Shown here piece after piece: positions 1-5,264 of a stretch of 6,989 nucleotides of DNA. The stretch's first letter is position 1; every line of letters starts with the position of its first letter. Position numbers and translations under genes: made by a program. Source of the DNA: Gemmatimonadota bacterium (GTDB lineage: Bacteria > Gemmatimonadota > Gemmatimonadetes > Gemmatimonadales > Gemmatimonadaceae); assembly GCA_028287225.1 (NCBI GenBank), contig JAQBPZ010000113.1, forward strand, positions 1 through 6,989, read 5' to 3'. The notes beneath the pieces are model-generated. The model did no database searches and was not told the origin of the DNA. It worked only from the letters and a program-made list of their open reading frames with translations.

Positions 1-64
1 AGGCCGTACGGGGGGCGGGGTCAACTGCTGGTGAATGCTGGATTTAGCTCCCCGTCCTCTTCTG

Positions 65-174
65 AACACAATGAGCCGCCAGCCCGAGCTGACAGCTCAC
101 AGCTGCAGCTACCTCAAAAACCAGCAGTAGCTGAAGCTCGAAGCTGTCAGCTCAGGCTGACGGCTCACTGTGTT
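65..174. repeat. Long imperfect inverted repeat (hairpin) upstream of dinB
   Basis: Bases 65-112 pair with 127-174 in a single register (paired positions sum to 239), giving 41 pairs out of 48. The longest perfect block is 12 bp, GAGCTGACAGCT at 86-97 against AGCTGTCAGCTC at 142-153. Other blocks are 65-70/169-174, 72-78/161-167, 80-84/155-159, 101-104/135-138 and 106-112/127-133. The loop is 113-126 and contains an A5 run. Within the arms a 13-base unit, GCTGACAGCTCAC (88-100), recurs directly as GCTGACGGCTCAC (156-168). No T tract follows, so a simple intrinsic terminator is unlikely. It resembles a REP- or MITE-like palindromic element. No target-site duplication is evident at the immediate ends. 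Confidence 0.8.
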
Positions 175-203
175 GCGGTACGCCGAGCTCTCCCTGAATA
201 TCT

Positions 204-1433
204 TTGATCGTGCCTGCTCCCCTCCCGCCCCCGCGACGCATCCTCCTGGCCGACGCCGACGCCTTCTTCGTCGCCGTTGCGCGGATGGTCGACCCCGAGG
301 GCGCGGGCAGGGCGACGCTGCTCATCGTGGGCGGGTCGGCCGAGGGGCGCGGCGTGGTCTGCTCGGCCTCCTACGAGGCGCGGAAGTTCGGCGTGCGCTC
401 CGCGATGCCCATGTCGCGCGCCATCCGCCTCTGCCCCGACGCCCTGGTGGTTCCCGTGCCGCGGGCCTGCTCCTCGAAGCACCGGGAGATCCGCGCGGTC
501 CTCGACCGGTTCGTGCCCCTGGTGCAGGCCGCGAGCATCGACGAGTGGTACCTGGACCTCGGCGGCACCGAGGCGCTCTACGGCGGCGCCACGCTCCGCG
601 AGATTGCCCACCGGATCCGCGACGCCGTGCTCGCGGAGACCGGCTTCACGGTGTCGTTCGGCGGCGGCACCTCCAAGCTCGTGGCCAAGCTCGCCGTGGA
701 GCGCGCCAAGCCGAAGCCCGGCACCGGCGCCGACGGGGTCAACGTGATCGAGCCCGGCCAGGAGCTGGCCTTCATGCAGCTCCTGGCCCTCGCCGACATT
801 CCCGGCATCGGACCCAAGACCCAGGCCCGCCTCGCGGAGCGCGGGCTGCGTACGGTGAACGACGTCCTGGCCCTGGACCAGGCGGCCCTCTCCCGCCTCG
901 TGGGGCCGGGCGACGCCGAATGGCTCACCGCGCGGGTCCGCGGCATCGACGACGGCGAGGTGGCCGAGCGCGACGTCGCCCGCAGCATCAGCCGAGATGA
1001 GACCTTCGCGGCGGACATCAACGACGACCTGCTGCTGGAAGGCGAGCTGACGGAGCTGGTGGGACGCGCCGGCGCGGACCTGCGCGGGGACGGGCTCACC
1101 ACGCGCACGATCACCGTCCGGGTGCGCGACGCCGACTTCACGACTCGCCAGGCGAGCCGCACGGTGGATGAGGCCCTGGAGTCGGACAAGGCGCTCTACA
1201 CCGTCGCCCGCGAGCTGCTGCACAAGCTGCGAAAGGCTCGGCGGATGCCCGCCCGGCTGCTCGGCGTGAGCCTCTCCAACTTCACCGCGCCGGCGGCCAG
1301 GCAGCTCGGCCTGTTCGAGACGTCGGCGGTCCCCCTCGAGACGCCGAGGGATCGCGACCTCTCGCGGGCGCTGGACGCCGTGCGGGCGCGCTTCGGCCGC
1401 GCGTCGATCGCCCCGGGGCGGAAGCGGGGGTGA
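204..1433 (+). CDS. dinB: Y-family translesion DNA polymerase (DinB / Pol IV-like)
   Basis: This is an error-prone polymerase that copies damaged DNA. It has 409 residues from TTG 204. An in-frame TGA at 195-197 limits the start to TTG 204 or GTG 210 (residue 3); neither has a Shine-Dalgarno sequence. The first metal site is in LLADADAFF, with D17 matching DinB D8 and F22 at the steric-gate position. The second acidic pair is D113-E114 in SIDEWYLDLGG, where W replaces the usual A. The GGGTSKLVAKLA segment (153 onward) replaces the common GVAxNKxLAKxAS. A helix-hairpin-helix IPGIGPKT lies at 199-206. RDETF (264-268) opens the little finger, which continues to about 365. QLGLF at 367-371 is a typical beta-clamp-binding motif, followed by a 38-residue tail. 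All catalytic residues are present, so it should be active. It is a divergent DinB subgroup rather than ImuB, which lacks the acidic residues. No SOS box was recognised upstream. Confidence 0.93.
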   Translation: MIVPAPLPPPRRILLADADAFFVAVARMVDPEGAGRATLLIVGGSAEGRGVVCSASYEARKFGVRSAMPMSRAIRLCPDALVVPVPRACSSKHREIRAVLDRFVPLVQAASIDEWYLDLGGTEALYGGATLREIAHRIRDAVLAETGFTVSFGGGTSKLVAKLAVERAKPKPGTGADGVNVIEPGQELAFMQLLALADIPGIGPKTQARLAERGLRTVNDVLALDQAALSRLVGPGDAEWLTARVRGIDDGEVAERDVARSISRDETFAADINDDLLLEGELTELVGRAGADLRGDGLTTRTITVRVRDADFTTRQASRTVDEALESDKALYTVARELLHKLRKARRMPARLLGVSLSNFTAPAARQLGLFETSAVPLETPRDRDLSRALDAVRARFGRASIAPGRKRG

Positions 1434-1473
1434 CGTCACGTTTGTGACGGACCACGGGAGCGATCGTGACGTC
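1430..1473. promoter_or_regulatory. Clustered GTGACGTC palindromic motifs after dinB
   Basis: GTGACGTCAC at 1430-1439 is a perfect 10-bp palindrome that includes the dinB stop codon. CGTCAC (1434-1439) also forms a 6-bp stem with GTGACG (1444-1449) across the loop GTTT. A third copy, GTGACGTC, sits at 1466-1473. The arrangement could be an operator for the gene starting at 1557 or a weak transcript-end hairpin for dinB. There is no T tract, and no regulator is identifiable from the sequence. Confidence 0.3.
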
Positions 1474-1498
1474 TCGCCTCCCGACCGCGTCAGGCGAG
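1473..1498. repeat. Short inverted repeat in the dinB-OMP spacer
   Basis: CTCGCCT (1473-1479) pairs perfectly with AGGCGAG (1492-1498) around a 12-base loop. It lies in the 5' spacer 59-84 bases before the start of the next gene. It may be part of a transcript-end structure of dinB or of the leader of the 1557 gene. No T run follows it. Confidence 0.3.
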
Positions 1499-1546
1499 GG
1501 CGCGCTAGCGAGCTCGACCGTAGCTCCGCGCCCAACTCCCACGTCT

Positions 1547-1551
1547 GGAGG
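1547..1551 (+). promoter_or_regulatory. Ribosome binding site of the 1557 gene
   Basis: GGAGG lies five bases before ATG 1557. It is a full Shine-Dalgarno core and fixes the start of the exported protein. It contrasts with dinB, which has none. Confidence 0.7.
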
Positions 1552-1556
1552 CGTCG

Positions 1557-2201
1557 ATGTACGCTGTTCGTCCGCTGCTCTCTCTGCTCGCCCTCGCCAT
1601 CGTCGTCGCCCCCGGCGCGTCCGCCCAGACGGCGGTCCAACCGGCCGTCCAGCCGGCGCCCCCCGCGCCGGCGGCCCCCAAGCCGTACATCGTCGGCCTC
1701 ACCGCCAACACCATGTCGATCGCCCCCACGGTGGCGGCGGGGCAGATGGTTGGCGCCCGCTCGTACGGCATGCAGTTCGACGCCGGTGTCACGTTCGCCA
1801 GGTACCTCTTCGCCGGCGCCGACTTCGGTCTGCAGTTCCTGAAGGACCGCGCCGGCTTCACGCAGGCCACGACCGCCGGAGACATGTCGTCCACCGCGAC
1901 GCTGGTGTACGTCTCGGCGATGGCGGGCGCGAAGACGGCGTCGGTGCGCATCATCCCGGGCCTCGCTGCGACGTCCCTGGGCGTCTACGGCGGCGCGAGC
2001 AAGACGTCCGGACAGCGCAGCATCGACAAGTGCTCCAACTGCACGACCGAGGACATCACCGTCGCGGGGGGCCCGTTCGTGCAGCCCACGCTGGTGTTCG
2101 GTGAGGGCGCCATGCGGTGGCGCGTCTCCGACCGCGTCTACATGGGCGACAAGGGAATCCGCTCCGTGATCTCCCTGGGCATCGAGCTCGGCGGCCGCTG
2201 A
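1557..2201 (+). CDS. Exported small protein, probable outer-membrane beta-barrel
   Basis: The protein has 214 residues. An N-terminal signal peptide (R5, hydrophobic 7-20, cleavage after ASA at residue 23) is followed by a Pro/Ala-rich linker at about 25-42. The rest is built of alternating glycine/aromatic strands (for example YGMQFDAGVTFARYLFAGADFGLQF at about 70-94, quoted here as the strand pair) and ends in a strand-like segment, SVISLGIELGGR. This is the pattern of small 8-stranded OmpW/OmpA-like barrels, although the last residue is Arg rather than the usual aromatic. A C-x-x-C pair (C159, C162) sits in what would be a loop near the C-terminal third. The family is not recognised, and the barrel call is inferred from composition and the signal peptide. 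It is preceded by a good ribosome binding site and followed 12 bases later by a strong hairpin, so it is probably a single-gene transcript. Confidence 0.8.
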   Translation: MYAVRPLLSLLALAIVVAPGASAQTAVQPAVQPAPPAPAAPKPYIVGLTANTMSIAPTVAAGQMVGARSYGMQFDAGVTFARYLFAGADFGLQFLKDRAGFTQATTAGDMSSTATLVYVSAMAGAKTASVRIIPGLAATSLGVYGGASKTSGQRSIDKCSNCTTEDITVAGGPFVQPTLVFGEGAMRWRVSDRVYMGDKGIRSVISLGIELGGR

Positions 2202-2213
2202 CCCTCAGCGATC

Positions 2214-2254
2214 GCCGAGGGAGGGTGATCAAGTTCGGATCACCCTCCGTCGGC
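2214..2254. terminator. Strong bidirectional hairpin between convergent genes
   Basis: GCCGAGGGAGGGTGATC (2214-2230) pairs with GATCACCCTCCGTCGGC (2238-2254) around a 7-base loop. The stem is 17 bp with one mismatch, and its inner 11 bp are perfect. It begins 12 bases after the stop of the plus-strand gene and overlaps the last five codons of the minus-strand gene ending at 2240. The position between convergent genes fits a shared terminator. No T tract is present on either side, so it is either a non-canonical terminator or an mRNA 3'-end stabilising stem. Confidence 0.7.
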
Positions 2255-2527
2255 CAGGCGGTCCCGGATCTTCGTGAGCTGCCGCGCGGTGAAGCTGAAG
2301 AGCTTTCCCCCGGTGAGCAGCATCATGCGCGCGGGGAGCTCCCCGGCGGCGCGCGCCGCTTCGGCGGGCGAGAGGCCACGGCGCTTCACGTGCGCGCGGA
2401 TCTCCTCGGCGAGCAGCTCCTTCTCGTTCGGCCCGCGTTCCGGCAGCGTCGCCATGGGGCTGGCGCCCCGTCCCCGCTTCGCCTCGTGCTTGGCCGAGAG
2501 CGATCCCTTCTGGTTGATTTGTCCCAT
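2240..2527 (-). CDS. Small helix-turn-helix (Xre-like) domain protein
   Basis: The protein has 95 residues. Residues 1-30 are polar, basic and probably disordered. From about residue 37, ELLAEEIRAHVKRRGLSPAEAARAAG is followed by a short turn and then GGKLFSFTARQLTKIRDRL. This is the spacing of an Xre/HTH_37-type DNA-binding fold (first helix, R-G-L-S-P turn, AEAARAAG helix, then the G-K-x-x-x-F-S...L stretch typical of HigA2-like antitoxins). The recognition-helix segment (ELPARMMLL) is unusual, so DNA binding is not assured. ATG 2527 was chosen because it gives the longest frame; M25 is the alternative start. There is no clear Shine-Dalgarno sequence, but TACATT lies five bases before the ATG and could be the -10 of a leaderless transcript. 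It is the last gene of the minus-strand cluster, 21 bases after the reductase. No toxin partner is next to it. It is probably a regulator or orphan antitoxin-like protein. Confidence 0.65.
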   Translation of the reverse strand: MGQINQKGSLSAKHEAKRGRGASPMATLPERGPNEKELLAEEIRAHVKRRGLSPAEAARAAGELPARMMLLTGGKLFSFTARQLTKIRDRLADGG

Positions 2528-2548
2528 GTCGGAATGTAACCCGGTCGG

Positions 2549-3143
2549 TCAGCCGCCGGGTGCCCGGCGTGCGCGCACCGCGAGGAGGGTCTGCACGAAG
2601 CCCGCGAGCGCGGCGGCCAGGGGCAGCCCCACGGCCGGATCAGCGGCGAGCGCGCGCTCATGGAGCGTCGGGCCGCCGCGCGGCAGCTCGATCGGCGGCG
2701 CCTCGAGCACATGCGCCGACATCATGCGCAGCGTCCCGGCCAGCGACGCCGTGGCGTGCACCGAGTGCCGAGAGGTGCCGAGCAGCAGCACTCGGCGCTC
2801 CACCATCTCCGGGCCGCCCACGAGCCAGTCGAGGGCATTCTTGAGGACGCCGGGCACGCCGTGCGCGTACTCGGGGGTGGAGATGACCACCCCGTCCACG
2901 CCGCCGACCGCCGCGCGCAGCCCGCGCACGGCCTCCGGGAGCCGCGGATCGTGGAGCGCGCGGTCGAGGTCGGGGTTGAAAGAAGGGCAGCGATCCGATG
3001 CCGTCGTAGCTGGAAACCCGGCTGCCCGGCGGAGCCACCAGCGCGGCGGTGCGCAGGATGGCGCTGTTCGACGACGCCGCGCGCAGGCTTCCGGAGACCG
3101 TCAGGATGCGGACGGGCGCACCGCCCGCACCCGGCGAGCTCAC
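2549..3143 (-). pseudogene. NADPH-dependent FMN reductase, broken by a one-base frameshift
   Basis: This is a flavodoxin-fold reductase that would transfer electrons from NADPH to FMN or to quinone/azo-type acceptors. Start GTG 3143 overlaps the upstream TGA (GTGA, 4 bases). The N-terminal frame encodes VRILTVSGSLRAASSN, the flavin-phosphate loop, and runs to SLPFF. The sequence then leaves frame at AAA 2979-2981 (plus strand). Removing one A restores N-P-D-L-D and continues into the frame that carries PEYAHGVPGVLKNALDWL (from repaired residue 90), the second flavin-binding motif, and the rest of the domain. The repaired product is 197 residues, normal for this family. As written, translation from 3143 would read an unrelated Pro/Arg-rich tail. 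A truncated start inside 2549-2929 would lack the phosphate loop. Both halves are otherwise well conserved, so this is either a very recent mutation or a homopolymer sequencing or assembly error. Confidence 0.85.
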
Positions 3144-4138
3144 CGGGTCGCGGGCTCCGCGACGAAGGCGAGCCAGCGCCCGTCGGGGCTGAAGGCGAGG
3201 CGCGAGATGTTCTTCACGCCGTACGCGCCGAGATCGGCGACGGGAATCCACGTCGACGCCTCGTTCAGCTGGCCGCTCCACCGCAGCAGCCGCGCGCCGG
3301 CCGTGGTGAGCAGGGTGCCGTCCGGGGTCCAGGTGTGGAACTCGTTGTCCGACGCGAGCCCGATGAGCTCGTGCGGGCGCTTCATGGAGACCACGACGCT
3401 GTCGGTGACCGTTCGCCGGGTGTTCTCCGCGAGGACGCCGCGGCGGGCCGGGTTGACGCCGACCACCTGGTGCGTGAAGCGGGTGGTGTCGCTCCGGCCG
3501 GTGAAGACGAAGATGCCGGGGCGGTTCTGGTAGCCGCGCTGCACGTAGCTGAAGAGTGCCTTGGACGAGAGGGGCACCGATTCCACCGCGCGGCCGACGT
3601 CCTTGGAGATGACGACGTCGTACGACCCGTCGCTTTCGAGCAGGTGCAGGGTGCTGGGGGTGCCGAGGACGTAGGCCGCGAGCGTCGTGGGGCCGACCCA
3701 GGTGTAGTAGCCGACCTGCTTCAGGGTGCCCAGCACGAGACGGGGATCGGCGCCGCTCGCGGCGAAGCTCCAGAGTCGTTGCGTGGAATCCCGCTCCACG
3801 CGGACCACGCTGAAGCGCGACTGGCCGGGGATCGGCTTCGGCGTGTACTCGCTCTCGGGAGTGTTCGTGAGCCGCTGCGCGCGCCGCGTGGCCAGGTCAT
3901 ACCGCCAGATATCGGTCTGCCCGCCGGACTGCGCGACGTAGAGGACCGCGCGCGAGTCCGCAGTGAACGAGGGCTGGTTGTCGTAGCCGTCGCGGTGCGT
4001 CGCGTTGACCGGCCGGCCGACGATGATGGAATCGCCGAGCCGGGTGATCGGCGCGACGTACACGTCGGTGTTGGCGGTCTGCGCATGCGCCGGCGTGGCG
4101 GCGCAGAGGGCGAGCAGGAACAGGATACGTCGCATCAT
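3140..4138 (-). CDS. Exported TolB-like beta-propeller protein (paralog A)
   Basis: The protein has 332 residues from ATG 4138; ATG 4135 (MRRILFL) is equally plausible. A frame upstream to 4192 exists, but its 18 extra residues would precede the signal peptide and are unlikely. The signal peptide is MMRRILFLLALCAATPAHA|Q. The mature part begins TDVYVAPITRLGD. Propeller blades of the PD40/TolB type follow: THRDGYDNQPSFTADSRAVLYVAQ (about 48-70, given as a range), then DIWRYDL and LTNTPESEY (90-98), RVERDSTQRLWSFA (113-126), and a last blade, VKNISRLAFSPDGRWLAFVAEP, at the C-terminus. It is probably periplasmic or secreted; ligand and function are unknown. It is a clear paralog of the protein at 4377-5264, with a longer central segment (about residues 215-280). 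Its stop overlaps the reductase start. It is separated from its paralog by a 238-base gap and may have its own promoter there. No Shine-Dalgarno sequence is visible. Confidence 0.85.
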   Translation of the reverse strand: MMRRILFLLALCAATPAHAQTANTDVYVAPITRLGDSIIVGRPVNATHRDGYDNQPSFTADSRAVLYVAQSGGQTDIWRYDLATRRAQRLTNTPESEYTPKPIPGQSRFSVVRVERDSTQRLWSFAASGADPRLVLGTLKQVGYYTWVGPTTLAAYVLGTPSTLHLLESDGSYDVVISKDVGRAVESVPLSSKALFSYVQRGYQNRPGIFVFTGRSDTTRFTHQVVGVNPARRGVLAENTRRTVTDSVVVSMKRPHELIGLASDNEFHTWTPDGTLLTTAGARLLRWSGQLNEASTWIPVADLGAYGVKNISRLAFSPDGRWLAFVAEPATR

Positions 4139-4376
4139 CGTGGGACGAAGGTTTCCGAGCGGTGGAATAGCGGAGGAAGATCCCGAAGGCACTGCGGGAT
4201 CGATCCAGATCCTGCCTGTTGCAGGTTGCCGGCCACGCAGAGGTCCCCCAGGTCCCCGTCCTCCGTGTCCTCGGTGGTAGCACGCTGTTGCAAGGGCGTT
4301 CGACCACGGGGGTCACCGCGGTCATTGAGGACTGCCACCATCTCCTGCCACTGCTGCTGCCAGCGGCAGGACCGGC
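4139..4376. repeat. Repeat-rich spacer between the two propeller genes
   Basis: No gene is supported in these 238 bases, which interrupt an otherwise overlapping cluster. They hold, from left to right: a 7-bp hairpin GATCCCG/CGGGATC (4179-4185/4195-4201); a 5-bp hairpin CCTGC/GCAGG (4211-4215/4221-4225); four 9-base tandem units (4241-4276); and a short stem CTGCC/GGCAG (4357-4361/4365-4369) 8-20 bases downstream of the TAG of the 4377 gene. The minus-strand reading CACCGAGGA-CACGGAGGA resembles the 'ccacggaggacacggagg' type of intergenic repeat common in environmental bacterial genomes (general knowledge). This region is therefore probably an inserted repeat element and may also carry a promoter or terminator. 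Confidence 0.55.
4241..4276. repeat. Four 9-base tandem units
   Basis: The units are AGGTCCCCC (4241-4249), AGGTCCCCG (4250-4258), TCCTCCGTG (4259-4267) and TCCTCGGTG (4268-4276). They fall into two near-identical pairs, each pair differing at one base within itself. The 9-base phase is exact. There are too few units, and they are too short and lack spacers, for a CRISPR array. Confidence 0.6.
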
Positions 4377-5264
4377 CTACCGCGACATCGGCTCGGCGAC
4401 GAACGCGAGCCATCGCCCGTCGGGGCTCACGGCCAGGCGCGACACGTTCTTCACCCCGTTCACCGTCAGGTCCGCGACGGGGAGCCAGGCGCCGATGCGG
4501 CCCGTCTTGCCGTTCCAGCGCAGCAGCACCCCGTGGGACGCGGTGAGCAGCACCCCTGTGGGGGTCCAGGCGTGGTACTCGTTGTCGTCGGGCGCCATGA
4601 TCAGGGGCTCCACGGCCGGGTCGTCGCCGTGACGCCACGCGCCGACGATGCGCAGGTGCTTCGCCGAATCGCGCTGCGCAAAGGAGAACAGCGTTGAGCC
4701 CGGGATGAGCTGGAGCGCGCGCCCGACGTCGCGGGCGACGACGGTGTCGCGCGTGCCGTCGGCGTTGACGAGGTGCAGTGTGTTCGGGGCGCCGAGGACG
4801 TACGCCGCCAGCCGGTCCGCGCCGAGCCACAGGTGGTATCCGACCGGCTTCAGATCGCGGAGGATGAGGCGCGGACCGCGGCCGTCCATCGCGAAGCTCC
4901 ACAGCCGCTGGGTGGAATCGCGCTCCACGCGAATGGCGCTGAAGCGGCGTCCCCCCGGCATGACCTGCGCGGAATACTCGCTCTCGGGCGTGTTCGTGAG
5001 CCGGCGGGTGGCGCGCGTGCGCAGGTCGTAGCGCCAGATGTCGCTCTGCGAATCGCTCCGCGCCGTGTAGAGGATGGCGCGCGAATCCGGGGTGAACGCG
5101 GGCTGGTTGTCGTAGCCGTCGCGGTGCGTGACGTTCACCGCCCTGCCCACCACCAGCGAATCGCCGATGCGGCTGAGCGGCGCCAGGTAGACGTCGGTGG
5201 ACGGTGCCTGCGCCGACGCGGTGAGCGATGCGGCCAGCAGCAGCGTGGCGAGGATCGCGCGCAT
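4377..5264 (-). CDS. Exported TolB-like beta-propeller protein (paralog B)
   Basis: The protein has 295 residues from ATG 5264. The start shares a base with the TGA of the preceding biotin-carrier gene (TGATG); GTG 5267 is an alternative one codon earlier, and a GGAG lies about eight bases upstream of the ATG. The signal peptide is MRAILATLLLAASLTASA|Q. The mature part begins STDVYLAPLSRIGD. PD40-like blades include THRDGYDNQPAFTPDSR (46-62), DIWRYDL, LTNTPESEY (89-97), RVERDSTQRLWSFA and the C-terminal VKNVSRLAVSPDGRWLAFVAEP. It shares these signatures with the 332-residue paralog downstream but has a shorter central region. The predicted location is periplasmic or secreted. It contains no catalytic motif that I recognise, and a binding or scaffold role is only an inference from the fold. 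It is translationally coupled to the biotin carrier, a strange partner for an exported protein. Confidence 0.88.
   Translation of the reverse strand: MRAILATLLLAASLTASAQAPSTDVYLAPLSRIGDSLVVGRAVNVTHRDGYDNQPAFTPDSRAILYTARSDSQSDIWRYDLRTRATRRLTNTPESEYSAQVMPGGRRFSAIRVERDSTQRLWSFAMDGRGPRLILRDLKPVGYHLWLGADRLAAYVLGAPNTLHLVNADGTRDTVVARDVGRALQLIPGSTLFSFAQRDSAKHLRIVGAWRHGDDPAVEPLIMAPDDNEYHAWTPTGVLLTASHGVLLRWNGKTGRIGAWLPVADLTVNGVKNVSRLAVSPDGRWLAFVAEPMSR

Noticed and set aside
1..64. Gene or promoter at the left edge
   Set aside because: No convincing coding frame, and only a weak CGGGG/CCCCG pairing (16-20 with 50-54). Nothing can be supported there.
65..174. Intrinsic terminator or tRNA-like structure
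   Set aside because: There is no T tract after the stem, and no cloverleaf or anticodon arrangement. The single long stem is better described as an inverted repeat.
168..183. LexA/SOS box in front of dinB
   Set aside because: CTGT-N8-ACGC only half matches CTGT-N8-ACAG, and no GAAC-N4-GTTC type site was found. This is not enough to claim an operator.
165..1640. Long minus-strand open frame of 491 codons across the dinB region
   Set aside because: It is an antisense shadow produced by high GC. The product is Arg/Gly/His-rich with no domain, while the plus strand encodes a clear DinB with all motifs.
2274..3533. Plus-strand open frame of 419 codons
   Set aside because: It is antisense to three recognisable minus-strand genes, with Ser/Arg/Pro-rich composition and no recognisable domain.
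4139..4192. Extended N-terminus (18 codons) of propeller paralog A
   Set aside because: It would place a polar Pro/Ser-rich segment before an obvious signal peptide. The paralog begins directly with its signal peptide, so the start at 4138 or 4135 is preferred.
4241..4276. Tandem units as a CRISPR array
   Set aside because: The units are only 9 bases, contiguous and without spacers, and no cas genes are present.
2660..4546. Long plus-strand open frame of 628 codons
   Set aside because: It lies opposite the reductase and propeller genes, crosses the intergenic repeat region, and has the low-complexity composition of antisense frames in GC-rich DNA.
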